Part shown: positions 18,547 through 27,320 of the stretch, piece by piece
Layout of the letters: every line of letters starts with the position of its first letter
Position numbering within the stretch: position 1 is the stretch's first letter
Assembly: GCF_030409315.1 (NCBI RefSeq)
Contig: NZ_JAUFPS010000096.1
Location: 62,001 to 126,000 of the forward strand
From: Mucilaginibacter flavus
GTDB taxonomy: Bacteria; Bacteroidota; Bacteroidia; Sphingobacteriales; Sphingobacteriaceae
DNA length: 64,000 nucleotides
Direction of reading: 5' to 3'
Notes under the pieces: model-generated
Told to the model about the DNA's origin: nothing
The model's database searches: none
The model's input: only the letters and a program-made list of their open reading frames with translations
Made by a program: the position numbers and the translations under genes

Positions 18547-19314
18547 TCAACCCTTAACTCCCCTCTGCCTTATCGCCTCGTACAAAATAACGCCGGTAGA
18601 TACTGACACGTTTAATGATTCAATCTCACCAAACATGGGGATTTTGGCCAGGTGATCGGATATGCGGATGATCTCGTTACGGATGCCGTCTTCTTCAGAT
18701 CCCATGATGATGGCTGTTGGCGCTGTATAATCCGGCGCGTAAATATCTTCTTTTGTTTTTTCGGTACAAGACACTAACTGCAAGCCTGATTCCTGTAAAA
18801 ATCTTACGGTTTGCATAAAGTTATCATGGCGGCAAACAGGGATTTTGTATAAAGCTCCAGCGGACGTTTTAATAGCATCGGGATTGATCTGCGCCGATCC
18901 TTTAGCCGGGATAACAATGGCATGCACACCGGCGCATTCGGCAGTACGGGCAATGGCGCCCATGTTACGTACATCGGTAATAGAATCTAAAACTAAAATC
19001 AGCGGCACCTCCCCTTTTTCAAAAACTTCGGGGATGATATTTTCTATTTTTTGATAAACTATGGGTGATATAAAGGCAACAGCCCCCTGGTGATTTTTCG
19101 CGGTAAGGCGGTTAAGCTTTTCGATAGGTACCTGCTGAGCGGTGATATTGTATTCGGTAAGCAATGCTTTTAACTCATGAGATAAGCCGCCGGCTGCACC
19201 TCTTTGTATATACAATGCCTCAATTTCTTTCCCCGAAGTAATGGCTTCCATAATGGCCCGGATACCAAAAACCATTTGGTTACTTTCACGCTTTTCCCTG
19301 TTGTTGTTAAACAT
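18547..19314 (-). CDS. rlmB: 23S rRNA 2'-O-ribose methyltransferase (TrmH/SpoU family, RlmB-like)
   Basis: The gene encodes 255 residues from ATG 19314. An N-terminal substrate-binding domain (VFGIRAIMEAITSGKEIEALYIQRG) precedes the SpoU knot fold with LDSITDVRNMGAIARTAECAGV, IIMGSEEDGIRNEII and the closing IPMFGEIESLNVSVSTGVILYEA. RlmB methylates G2251 of 23S rRNA. The precise target is inferred from the overall likeness. A perfect -7 box lies 20 nt upstream on the minus strand. Confidence 0.92.
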   Translation of the reverse strand: MFNNNREKRESNQMVFGIRAIMEAITSGKEIEALYIQRGAAGGLSHELKALLTEYNITAQQVPIEKLNRLTAKNHQGAVAFISPIVYQKIENIIPEVFEKGEVPLILVLDSITDVRNMGAIARTAECAGVHAIVIPAKGSAQINPDAIKTSAGALYKIPVCRHDNFMQTVRFLQESGLQLVSCTEKTKEDIYAPDYTAPTAIIMGSEEDGIRNEIIRISDHLAKIPMFGEIESLNVSVSTGVILYEAIRQRGVKG

Positions 19315-19334
19315 CAAATTTTAATTTAAGAGTG

Positions 19335-19342
19335 CAAAAGTA
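19335..19342 (-). promoter_or_regulatory. -7 box of rlmB promoter
   Basis: On the minus strand this reads TACTTTTG, a perfect TAnnTTTG match, 20 nt before the start codon at 19314. Confidence 0.65.
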
Positions 19343-19604
19343 GCCATATTAATTGATTAAGCGGTTATTGAACTCATTTAGCATTTTAGTTCAAGTTTTA
19401 ACAACTAACATTTTTAAACTTTGTTAACACGCTTTTAAAACACTGATTGCAAGATAACTAAACACTACACTAACATCTTACCAACAATTGTGTGTTAATA
19501 TCTATTAAGTACAACACTATAAATTATTAAATTGAGAATGATTGCTTTAAAACCTCAATACACTATGTGGATGGAATAGTAGCAACCCTAAAACATTTTT
19601 TGTA
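19343..19604. other. AT-rich divergent region between rlmB and dnaB
   Basis: The whole rlmB-dnaB gap (19315-19619) is about 305 bp. Apart from the two -7 boxes at its ends I see only AT-rich sequence, with no ORF, repeat or RNA gene. Confidence 0.4.
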
Positions 19605-19612
19605 TATTTTTG
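19605..19612 (+). promoter_or_regulatory. -7 box of dnaB promoter
   Basis: TATTTTTG ends 7 nt before the dnaB ATG, the same spacing as at lepA. A nearly leaderless transcript is expected. Confidence 0.7.
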
Positions 19613-19619
19613 TCGCCTT

Positions 19620-21185
19620 ATGAGTTTTGAGAACGAGAATCAGTACAAGCCTAATACAAACGACCGTCGTAGCCGCATTAGTAACCCAACCCCATTTAGC
19701 GGGATGGGCAAGTTGCCCCCGCAAGCTACAGATTTAGAAGAAGCCGTGCTTGGTGCGCTGATGCTTGAAAAAGATGCACTGTCATCAGTAATTGACGTGC
19801 TCAAAGCAGAGGTATTTTATCGTGATAACCACCAAAAAATTTTCGCGGCTATTAAAGATCTTTTTGAAAAGTCGCAGCCAATAGATATCCTTACCGTTAC
19901 CGCGCAATTACGCAAACAGGGTGATTTGGAAATGATTGGCGGCGCTTATTATATTACCGAACTCACCAGTCGCGTGGCTTCGGCTGCTAATATTGAGTTT
20001 CACTCACGTATCATTATCCAAAAATACATTCAGCGCGAATTGATCCGGATTTCTACCGAAACCATCAACAGCGCTTATGAAGATAGCAGCGATGTACTCG
20101 ATTTATTAGATAAGGCCGAAAAAAACCTTTTTGAAATTGCACAAAGCAACCTGCGCCGTGACGCCCGTAAAATGGACGACCTGGTACAGGAAGCCTTAAG
20201 AGATATTGAGTCATTAAAAGATAAAAAAGATGGTTTAACCGGTGTAGCCTCTGGCTTTACGGGCTTAGACCGTATGACCTCTGGCTGGCAAAAATCAGAT
20301 CTTGTAATTATCGCTGCCCGCCCCGCGATGGGTAAAACGGCTTTCGTACTAAGCTGCGCGCGTAACGCGGCGGTTGATTTTGACAAGCCTACCGTTGTTT
20401 TTTCGTTGGAGATGTCGTCAGTACAGTTGGTGAATCGTTTGATTGCCGGCGAGGCTGAGATAGAACAGGAGAAGATCCGTAAAGGAACATTGGAAGAATG
20501 GGAATGGCAGCAAATTCACTCTAAAATTGGCCGTCTTGAAAAATCGGTTTTTATTATTGACGATACCCCCGCGCTAAACATCTTTGAATTTAGAGCCAAA
20601 TGCCGCCGTTTAAAGGCCCAGCATGATATTCAGCTAATCATCATTGACTACCTGCAGCTGATGCATGGTAAGGCCTCTGATGGTAAAGGTGGTGGCGGTA
20701 ATCGCGAGCAGGAAATTGGTAGTATCTCGCGTGCCTTAAAATCGGTTGCAAAGGAATTGAATGTGCCGGTGATCGCACTGTCTCAGTTAAGTCGCGCGGT
20801 GGAGCAAAGGCCGGGTAACTCAAAAAGACCAATGCTATCTGATTTACGTGAGTCGGGCTCTATTGAGCAGGATGCGGATATGGTACTATTCCTTTACCGT
20901 CCCGAATATTACGGCTTAACGGAAGACGAAGACGGTAATCCAACCCAGGGTGTAGGTGAGGTAATTATAGCCAAACACCGTAACGGTGAAACCGGCACTG
21001 TAAGACTTAAATTCGTAGGTAAATACGTGAAGTTTGCCAACCTGGAAGAAGGTATGGACGGCTTTCCTCCGCTTGCAGCCAACGCGTTTAGTGGCCTCGC
21101 CCCATCGCAGGATTTTGAAAAACAAAGCAACTTCATTATTCGCCCGTCAAGAATGGATGATATAGATGATGAACCGCCGTTTTAA
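19620..21185 (+). CDS. dnaB: Replicative DNA helicase
   Basis: The gene encodes 521 residues. The N-terminal DnaB domain begins PPQATDLEEAVLGALMLEKDAL. The RecA-like motor has Walker A ARPAMGKTAF, Walker B LIIIDYLQLM and the motif LSQLSRAVEQR. DnaB is the hexameric helicase that unwinds DNA at the fork. No intein or insertion is seen. A word-type repeat begins at its stop codon, followed by a strong bidirectional terminator. Confidence 0.97.
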   Translation: MSFENENQYKPNTNDRRSRISNPTPFSGMGKLPPQATDLEEAVLGALMLEKDALSSVIDVLKAEVFYRDNHQKIFAAIKDLFEKSQPIDILTVTAQLRKQGDLEMIGGAYYITELTSRVASAANIEFHSRIIIQKYIQRELIRISTETINSAYEDSSDVLDLLDKAEKNLFEIAQSNLRRDARKMDDLVQEALRDIESLKDKKDGLTGVASGFTGLDRMTSGWQKSDLVIIAARPAMGKTAFVLSCARNAAVDFDKPTVVFSLEMSSVQLVNRLIAGEAEIEQEKIRKGTLEEWEWQQIHSKIGRLEKSVFIIDDTPALNIFEFRAKCRRLKAQHDIQLIIIDYLQLMHGKASDGKGGGGNREQEIGSISRALKSVAKELNVPVIALSQLSRAVEQRPGNSKRPMLSDLRESGSIEQDADMVLFLYRPEYYGLTEDEDGNPTQGVGEVIIAKHRNGETGTVRLKFVGKYVKFANLEEGMDGFPPLAANAFSGLAPSQDFEKQSNFIIRPSRMDDIDDEPPF

Positions 21186-21216
21186 TTTCGGATTTGGGAA
21201 TTTCGATTTCGGATTT
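21186..21216 (+). repeat. Dispersed TTTCGG/GGGAATTTCG repeat, copy 1
   Basis: The sequence consists of ATTTCGGATTTGGGAATTTC-type words and starts at the dnaB stop codon. A near-identical copy starts at the stop codon of the bifunctional-nuclease gene (25551). Confidence 0.6.
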
Positions 21217-21238
21217 GCAGCATGCCAAACGAAAGCAT

Positions 21239-21283
21239 AAAAACGACAAAGCCTGATTTATTAAATCAGGCTTTGTCGTTTTT
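21239..21283. terminator. Strong bidirectional terminator (dnaB / chrA)
   Basis: A perfect stem of about 22 bp (21239-21260 with 21262-21283; core ACGACAAAGCCTGATTT) is flanked by A and T runs, so it can end transcripts from both converging genes. Confidence 0.92.
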
Positions 21284-21306
21284 ATGTAGTTAGCTTAGTT
21301 AGCTGC

Positions 21307-21326
21307 CGCGAGATTTCAGCTCGTGG
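21307..21326 (+). repeat. Dispersed CGCGAG/CTCGTGG repeat, copy 1
   Basis: CGCGAGATTTCAGCTCGTGG matches, at 19 of 20 positions, the reverse complement of 27231-27250 in another convergent gap. Confidence 0.6.
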
Positions 21327-21391
21327 TAAATCGTGGTTTCGGCTTTCAGCTGAACTTACTAAAATATTTCCCTGGCGATCGTTTTTGCCTA

Positions 21392-22597
21392 TCAAACAAT
21401 CAATCCTATAACCACCCCAATCACAATGATGAGTGGTGCTTTGATCTTTGTAAACCGAAGCAATAAAAACGTTCCAAGCATTAAAACATAAGCAATCCAG
21501 TTACCTCCAAACGGGCGTACCAACAGGATAAATGCTGTGGCCATAAAGCCTACAGCTACAGCATTGATGCCGCTCAAAGAGTTTTTGATACGGGTTATTT
21601 TTTTTAGATCTTCCCAAAACGGGACTATAAACAGGATTAATATTAAGCCAGGTGTATTCACTCCAATCACGGCCACAAGGCTGCCGATGATTTGCCCTCC
21701 AATACCGTATCCTTTATTACCTAAAGTAATTCCCCCTAAAAACGAAGTAAATGAAAATGTTGGGCCGGGCAAGGCTTGTTGCAACGCGTAGCCCGAAAGA
21801 AATTCGGAGTTGCTGAGGTAATGTTTTACCTCTACAAATTCGGTATACATCAGCGGTACCATTACCTGCCCGCCGCCGAAGATCAGAATACCATTACGGT
21901 AAAAGTTCTCGAATAAACGGATAGGCAAACTGAACGGCGAGGTTTGATTGATAATAGCACCCAAAGCCGCGAAAAATAACAGGATACCAATAAAATAAGC
22001 AACCTTGTTGGGGTTAACATTAGCATACAGACGGGTACGCAGTTCATTTTCCTGCGGCTGAGTTTCCATAGCCGAGGATATAATGCCGCCCAATAAAATC
22101 AGGATAGGAAACGCGTACGCGTTTTGTAAAATCAGCGTAGCAACCAGCGAGGCTATAGCCAACAAGGTACTTACCTTTGTTTTTAAAAATTTAAAAGCGA
22201 AGCTATAAGTTGCATAAGCAACAATACCTACCGCCACAGGTTGCACATAAGTTAATACATGGGCAAACTTAGCATGGTTGGCAAACATTTTATAGCTTAT
22301 AGCTGCCATGCCCATGATGGCCGCCGAGGGCAATATCCATATCACAAAAGTGAGCAGCGCTAATTGCAGTCCGCCAACTTTCCAGGCAATGCCAACCAAA
22401 GTTTGGGTTGATGAAGGGCCAGGCAATACCTGTGATAAAGCATTGAGCTCCATCAGCTCTTCCTCGGTAACATAGCGTCGTTTCTGTACAAATTCGCGCA
22501 GCAAAACAGCAATATGTGCCTGCGGCCCGCCAAAAGCCGTAAACGTATAGATTAAAACATCCCGAAGAAAAAGTAGGTGGCGTTTTTTAATGTTCAT
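21392..22597 (-). CDS. chrA: Chromate transporter, CHR family (two-domain form)
   Basis: The gene encodes 401 residues and is mostly hydrophobic, about 10-12 membrane segments. The CHR family motifs occur twice, as expected for the duplicated long form: FGGPQAHIAVLLREFV with QVLPGPSSTQ in the first half, and FGGGQVMVPLMYTEFV with QALPGPTFSF in the second. Members export chromate, and some probably move other oxyanions. No chromate resistance genes are nearby, so a general anion role is possible. Its start codon lies inside one arm of the flanking quasi-palindrome. Confidence 0.93.
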   Translation of the reverse strand: MNIKKRHLLFLRDVLIYTFTAFGGPQAHIAVLLREFVQKRRYVTEEELMELNALSQVLPGPSSTQTLVGIAWKVGGLQLALLTFVIWILPSAAIMGMAAISYKMFANHAKFAHVLTYVQPVAVGIVAYATYSFAFKFLKTKVSTLLAIASLVATLILQNAYAFPILILLGGIISSAMETQPQENELRTRLYANVNPNKVAYFIGILLFFAALGAIINQTSPFSLPIRLFENFYRNGILIFGGGQVMVPLMYTEFVEVKHYLSNSEFLSGYALQQALPGPTFSFTSFLGGITLGNKGYGIGGQIIGSLVAVIGVNTPGLILILFIVPFWEDLKKITRIKNSLSGINAVAVGFMATAFILLVRPFGGNWIAYVLMLGTFLLLRFTKIKAPLIIVIGVVIGLIV

Positions 22598-22785
22598 TAG
22601 TTCACTGGTTCATTAGTTCATTGGTGTCGCTCCGGGAATGTTGATTGGCTCATTAGTTAATTGGTATAGCTTGGAAACTTATCTGTTGGGTATATCGATT
22701 TCGTCGGGATAAATGCCATGTATACAAGACGATTCAGTGCAAAAGACCAATGAACTAATAAACCAGTGAACCAATGAACTAATAG
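22593..22785. repeat. Word-type quasi-palindrome between TPR gene and chrA
   Basis: Words TTCATTAG and TTCACTGG on the left (22593-22625) are mirrored by CCAGTGAA and CTAATGAA-like words on the right (22746-22785). The perfect core pair is TTAGTTCATTGGT (22613-22625) with 22746-22758. The element overlaps the chrA start codon and the stop codon of the TPR gene. About 120 bp of unrelated sequence lie between the arms. Confidence 0.75.
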
Positions 22786-23120
22786 TCGTCATCATCTTCC
22801 TCAATTCCCATGGCTGCCCGGTATACGGCTTGCAGCTCGGAAAAGGCGTGATTATCGCGCTTGGCTTTGGTAATTTTCATGCCGTTTTCGTAGGTGGCAA
22901 TGGCGTCCTGTTTTCGATTAAGAGCCTCGTAAAGCTTACCCAAATGATAATATGTACCTACGTAATTGGGGTGGTTATTAATTAGGTCCTCGTAGTAAGT
23001 GAGGGCTATATCTGCCTGATTAAGACGTAGATATTCTGTTGCGAGCGCGTATTTTAAAAACTCGTCGTTGGGTTCATTTTTTATAAATTCCAGTAGCTTA
23101 TCCAATCTGCTCAACTCCAT
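22779..23120 (-). CDS. Small TPR-repeat protein
   Basis: The gene encodes 113 residues from ATG 23120 (MELSRLDKLLEF). The open frame runs further upstream, but that part overlaps the etfB promoter and start, so it is rejected. About two TPR helix pairs are visible (EYLRLNQADIALTYYEDLINNHP and YHLGKLYEALNRKQDAIATYENG). The tail is acidic (EEDDDDY). It probably mediates protein-protein contact in the cytoplasm. It is divergent from etfB with 46 bp between start codons. Confidence 0.85.
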   Translation of the reverse strand: MELSRLDKLLEFIKNEPNDEFLKYALATEYLRLNQADIALTYYEDLINNHPNYVGTYYHLGKLYEALNRKQDAIATYENGMKITKAKRDNHAFSELQAVYRAAMGIEEDDDDY

Positions 23121-23143
23121 TTTAAACTCTATCTTTTTTAACT

Positions 23144-23151
23144 TAAATTTG
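23144..23151 (+). promoter_or_regulatory. -7 box of etfBA promoter
   Basis: TAAATTTG is a perfect match, 15 nt before the etfB ATG at 23167. Confidence 0.65.
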
Positions 23152-23166
23152 CAAAAACCTATTGAT

Positions 23167-23904
23167 ATGAAGATCCTGGTATGTGCAAGTAATGTTCCTG
23201 ATACCACCACAAAAATAACTTTTACTAATAATAACACCCAATTTAATACAAATGGGGTGCAATTTATATTAAATCCTTATGATGAAATAGCACTTTCACG
23301 CGCTATTGAACTTACCGATGGCGGTAAAGGTACAGTAACTGTTATCAACGTTGGCGAGGTAAGTACAGAGGCCACCATCCGTAAAGCTTTGGCTATTGGC
23401 GCTACCGACGCGGTACGTGTAAATGCCAAACCTCATGATGCCTGGTATGTAGCTTATCAGATTGCGCAATATGTAAAAGCTAACCCTTTCGATTTGATCC
23501 TTACCGGCAGGGAGTCTATTGATTATAACGGCTCAAAAGTGGCCGGTATGCTTGGCGAGTTGCTGGATCTTCCGTCGGTATCTATCATCAAAAAATTAGA
23601 TGCTGCTGATAGCGAAGCAACCGTTGAACGCGAAATTGAAGGTGGTAAAGAAATTCTAACTATTCCCTACCCTTTTGTGGCAGGAACGGCAGAAGGCGTT
23701 GCCGAACCAAAGATTCCTAACATGCGCGGCATCATGTCGGCACGTACCAAGCCCTTAACTGTTGTTGAACCTGTTGATGTAAAAAACTTTTCAGAGATCA
23801 TTAGTTATGAAACACCGGCCCCACGTGGCCAGGTTACCTTAGTTGCCGCTGCCGATACAGCAAAGCTGGTTGAGTTATTACATACCGAAGCGCGCGTTAT
23901 CTAA
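23167..23904 (+). CDS. etfB: Electron transfer flavoprotein, beta subunit
   Basis: The gene encodes 245 residues from ATG 23167 (MKILVCASNVPDTT). The frame is open upstream to 23068, but that part overlaps the TPR gene and its promoter. The family pattern is clear: NPYDEIALSRAIEL, LTGRESIDYNGSKVAGMLGELL, and the adenine-nucleotide-binding region before the loop GIMSARTKPL. ETF carries electrons from acyl-CoA dehydrogenases to the quinone pool via ETF-quinone oxidoreductase. etfA follows 36 bp later. Confidence 0.95.
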   Translation: MKILVCASNVPDTTTKITFTNNNTQFNTNGVQFILNPYDEIALSRAIELTDGGKGTVTVINVGEVSTEATIRKALAIGATDAVRVNAKPHDAWYVAYQIAQYVKANPFDLILTGRESIDYNGSKVAGMLGELLDLPSVSIIKKLDAADSEATVEREIEGGKEILTIPYPFVAGTAEGVAEPKIPNMRGIMSARTKPLTVVEPVDVKNFSEIISYETPAPRGQVTLVAAADTAKLVELLHTEARVI

Positions 23905-23940
23905 TTTTATTCAAATCGATTTTACGAAACACATTATTAT

Positions 23941-24918
23941 ATGTCAGTTTTAATATATGCGGAAAATGCGGGCGGAACATTCAAAAAGTCAATTTTTGAA
24001 GCCGTAAGCTATGCCAAAGCCATTGCCAATCAAAACAACACCGATCTGATTGCCATATCCATTGGTAATGTAAGTGCCGATGAATTAGCATCCTTAGGTA
24101 AATACGGCGCTAAAAAGGTGCTTAATGTATCGGGCGATAAACTAAAAAACTTTGTAAACCAGGCTTACGCCTCAATAATAGCCGAAGCAGCAAAAAAAGA
24201 AAGCGCTGATATTGTTGTTTTATCAAACACATTCTCTGGCCGCGGCCTTGCACCAAGACTTGGGGTAAAATTAGAAGCCGGTGTTGCAGATGGCGCTGTG
24301 GCATTACCTGAGCAAAACGGAGGCAAATTCACTGTTAAGAAGACGGCCTTCTCTGGTAAAGCGTTTGCCGTTGTAGAACTTTCATCAGCAAACAAGGTGA
24401 TCGCTTTGGTACCAAACTCTTACAAAGTAGTTGAAACCGGCAGCAGCGCCCAGGTGGAAGATTTTACTACAGAAGCCAAAGAGTCGGACTTTAAAGCGAT
24501 AATTAAGGATATTGTTCGTTCAACGGATAAAGTATCCTTGCCCGATGCGGAGATCGTTGTATCGGCAGGTAGGGGCTTAAAAGGGCCCGAGAACTGGGGT
24601 ATGATTGAGGAACTGGCAGACTTGCTTGGCGCAGCTACAGCATGCTCCAAACCGGTATCAGACGCAGGCTGGCGACCACATAGCGAACATGTTGGACAAA
24701 CCGGTATAGCTGTCAGCCCAAATTTGTATATTGCGATAGGAATTTCAGGTGCTATTCAGCACCTGGCCGGCATTAGTTCTTCAAAGGTTATTGTAGTGAT
24801 CAACAAAGATCCTGAGGCTCCGTTTTTTAAGGTAGCTGATTACGGGATTGTTGGCGACGCATTTGAAGTGGTGCCCCAATTAATTGCAGCAGTTAAAGCT
24901 TATAAAGCTTCAGCATAA
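23941..24918 (+). CDS. etfA: Electron transfer flavoprotein, alpha subunit
   Basis: The gene encodes 325 residues. The C-terminal FAD-binding domain has the hallmark SAGRGLKGPENWGMIEELA, then SDAGWRPHSEHVGQTG and YIAIGISGAIQHLAGI. It forms a heterodimer with EtfB and holds the redox-active FAD. The N-terminal domain (1-~190) is typical. The bifunctional-nuclease gene begins 15 bp after it, so the three genes are likely one transcript. Confidence 0.96.
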   Translation: MSVLIYAENAGGTFKKSIFEAVSYAKAIANQNNTDLIAISIGNVSADELASLGKYGAKKVLNVSGDKLKNFVNQAYASIIAEAAKKESADIVVLSNTFSGRGLAPRLGVKLEAGVADGAVALPEQNGGKFTVKKTAFSGKAFAVVELSSANKVIALVPNSYKVVETGSSAQVEDFTTEAKESDFKAIIKDIVRSTDKVSLPDAEIVVSAGRGLKGPENWGMIEELADLLGAATACSKPVSDAGWRPHSEHVGQTGIAVSPNLYIAIGISGAIQHLAGISSSKVIVVINKDPEAPFFKVADYGIVGDAFEVVPQLIAAVKAYKASA

Positions 24919-24933
24919 ATATTTAGGCGCGAG

Positions 24934-25551
24934 ATGGGTAATAACATGAAAAAAATTAAGCTGGATATTGTAGGCTTATCATATAGCCAAACACAATCTG
25001 GCGCTTATGCTTTAGTTTTGGGGGAGGTTAGCGGCAGGCGCAGGTTACCTATCATTATAGGTAGTTTTGAAGCTCAGGCCATTGCCATCGAAATAGAAAA
25101 AATGACGCCGAGCCGTCCGCTTACGCATGATCTTTTTAAAAGTTTTGCGCAGGCCTACCAGGTAGAAGTGCAGGAAATTATCATTTATAATTTGGTTGAT
25201 GGTATCTTTTATTCCAAGCTGATTTGCAGTGATGGCAAACGTTCGGTTGAAATTGACGCGCGTACATCAGATGCCATCGCGGTGGCGGTAAGATTCGATT
25301 GCCCTATTTTCACTTACGAGTTTATTCTATCCACCGCAGGTATTGTTATTGAAGGTAACGACTTTGTTTATCTGGAAAACATTAACGAAAACCAGGAGGA
25401 GAAAACTGTTAATACCTCATCTGTAGGTAGCGGCTTTGCATCATTAAGCGTTGACGAGTTGAAAACAAAACTGCAGGAAGCACTGGCCGAAGAATCATAC
25501 GAGAAAGCGGCAAAAATCCGCGACGAACTCAACAAACGAAAAGCATCCTGA
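24934..25551 (+). CDS. Bifunctional-nuclease (DUF151/BFN) domain protein with UVR motif
   Basis: The gene encodes 205 residues. The start may be ATG 24934 or the second ATG at 24946 (MKKIKLDIVGLSYSQTQSGAYALVLGE). The BFN domain covers about 5-135 (RRLPIIIGSFEAQAIAIEIE; SVEIDARTSDAIAVAVR). A UVR-type helix pair lies at the C-terminus (SVDELKTKLQEALAEESYEKAAKIRDEL is broken here as ELKTKLQEAL and EKAAKIRDEL). Plant BFN proteins have reported DNase/RNase activity; the bacterial role is unsettled. It is co-oriented with etfBA, 15 bp downstream, a pairing I would not assign a function. Confidence 0.88.
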   Translation: MGNNMKKIKLDIVGLSYSQTQSGAYALVLGEVSGRRRLPIIIGSFEAQAIAIEIEKMTPSRPLTHDLFKSFAQAYQVEVQEIIIYNLVDGIFYSKLICSDGKRSVEIDARTSDAIAVAVRFDCPIFTYEFILSTAGIVIEGNDFVYLENINENQEEKTVNTSSVGSGFASLSVDELKTKLQEALAEESYEKAAKIRDELNKRKAS

Positions 25552-25612
25552 TTTCGGAATTGGGAATTTCGATTTTGACGGACATAATAGATAAGCCGGT
25601 CGAAATTCCCAA
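25551..25612 (+). repeat. Dispersed TTTCGG/GGGAATTTCG repeat, copy 2, with inverted arm
   Basis: The left arm starts at the stop codon of the BFN gene and resembles 21186-21216. TTGGGAATTTCGA (25560-25572) pairs perfectly with 25600-25612. It may act as a terminator, although no T run follows. Confidence 0.65.
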
Positions 25613-25790
25613 CTTTCAAATGTTTAATACCAAATAATAATTTCCTTTTGGTGTAAATACATCATTAAAGCGTAACATTTAAGTTCAATTTACCAAATTC
25701 CATATTACGCTGCTTTCTGATTTACATTAATTTCACTACTTTCCGCTTTTTAATTTAACACTGATCAAAATTATTTAATCCAGGCACCAT

Positions 25791-27050
25791 ATGAATATTA
25801 AGTTCCGCTTAATACTGATGAATTTTATGCAGTTTTTTATCTGGGGGGCATGGTTGCTTACCATTGGTGCATATTGGTTTCAGGATAAACATTGGTCGGG
25901 CGCGCAGTTTGGCGCTATCTTTAGCACCATGGGAATATCGGCTATATTTATGCCGGCCCTTACGGGTATCATTGCAGACAGATTCATAAATGCCGAAAAA
26001 CTATACGGTATTATGCATATTTTGGGAGCAGCATCTTTGTTCACGCTCCCTTTAATCACAAACCCATCCGCCTTTTTTTGGGTAATGTTGATTAACATGG
26101 TGTTTTATATGCCAACCCTCTCCCTTTCTATTACCGTTGCATATTCGGCTTTAAAGAGTAGCAATAAAGATGTTGTTGTTGATTATCCTCCTATTCGTAT
26201 ATGGGGAACCATTGGATTTATCGCCGCTTTGTGGACAGTAAGCCTTACACATAACGAAACTTCGCCCAATCAATTTTACATAGCGTCGGCAGTAGCTTTG
26301 GCGTTGGGCTTATATTCATTTAGCTTACCTAAATGCCCACCTCTTGCGGCAAAAGCAACCAATAAATCATTTACAGATTCATTAGGACTAAACGCCTTCA
26401 AATTATTTAAAGATCCTAAGTTTGCCATCTTTTTTGGCTTTTCGATGTTGTTAGGTGCTGCCTTGCAGTTAACCAACGCGTATGGCGATACTTTTATACA
26501 GGATTTTAAAAACGTAGCTATTTACAAAGATTCGGTAGGTGTAAAATATCCTGCTATCATTATGTCGATATCGCAGTTTTCTGAAACTTTTTTTATTTTA
26601 TTGATTCCTTTTTTCCTGCGTAAATTCGGCATTAAATATGTGATGCTATTCAGTATGTTAGCATGGGTATTACGTTTTGGGTTATTCGCTTTCGGCGATC
26701 CCGCGGGCGGCCTCTGGATGATTGTTTTATCATGTATAGTTTACGGTATGGCTTTCGATTTTTTCAATATCTCAGGCTCCCTGTTTGTTGAAACACAAGC
26801 CAGCCCCGAAATTAGGGCGAGCGCGCAAGGCTTGTTTATGATGATGGTAAACGGATTCGGAGCTTTCTTCGGCAGTATTGCCAGCGGTTTAATTATCGAT
26901 AAGTTTTTCCTTTTACCCGGCGGCACTAAAGACTGGCACGGCATATGGCTGACCTTTGCAGCTTACGCCCTGGTAATAGCAGTTATATTCCCTTTTGTAT
27001 TTCGTTACAAACACAACAAGGCGCTTGTAGAGGCTATAAAACACACTTAG
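25791..27050 (+). CDS. Nucleoside:H+ symporter-type MFS transporter (NupG-like)
   Basis: The gene encodes 419 residues with about 12 membrane segments. The N-terminus (LMNFMQFFIWGAWLLTIGAYW) and the segment PPIRIWGTIGFIAALW resemble the nucleoside:H+ symporter branch of the MFS (NupG/XapB). It probably imports nucleosides. No nucleoside-catabolic gene adjoins it, so the substrate remains a family-level guess. It converges on the ThuA gene across a nested inverted repeat. Confidence 0.85.
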   Translation: MNIKFRLILMNFMQFFIWGAWLLTIGAYWFQDKHWSGAQFGAIFSTMGISAIFMPALTGIIADRFINAEKLYGIMHILGAASLFTLPLITNPSAFFWVMLINMVFYMPTLSLSITVAYSALKSSNKDVVVDYPPIRIWGTIGFIAALWTVSLTHNETSPNQFYIASAVALALGLYSFSLPKCPPLAAKATNKSFTDSLGLNAFKLFKDPKFAIFFGFSMLLGAALQLTNAYGDTFIQDFKNVAIYKDSVGVKYPAIIMSISQFSETFFILLIPFFLRKFGIKYVMLFSMLAWVLRFGLFAFGDPAGGLWMIVLSCIVYGMAFDFFNISGSLFVETQASPEIRASAQGLFMMMVNGFGAFFGSIASGLIIDKFFLLPGGTKDWHGIWLTFAAYALVIAVIFPFVFRYKHNKALVEAIKHT

Positions 27051-27051
27051 T

Positions 27052-27318
27052 GTCTGAATCAGAATTTGCCAAATTTAAGAATTGGCAGAATTGCTTATCC
27101 TGTATAAAATCTCAACTCCCGCAAGGTTAGCGTTAGCGTAACTCGTGGGTAAAACTGGCAGAAGCTTTTAGCTTCCGTTTAATTCTAAGCCTGACATTAC
27201 AGGGCAGCTACAAGCTGCACCCAACTTTCCCCACGAGCTGAAAGCTCGCGGGAGTTTAGTTAGCGGGAGTTTTTTTTTATTTTGCTAATTCTAAAATTCT
27301 GTAAATTCTGATTCAGAC
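27052..27318. repeat. Nested inverted-repeat spacer between convergent genes
   Basis: Outer arms GTCTGAATCAGAATTT (27052-27067) and its exact complement (27303-27318) enclose AGAATTG-type words. Inside lie CTCCCGC/GCGGGAG pairs and a CCACGAGCTGAAAGCTCGCG unit (27231-27250) that also occurs near 21307. A run of nine T follows GCGGGAG near 27270. It fills the whole 270-bp gap. Confidence 0.75.
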
Positions 27319-27320
27319 AA

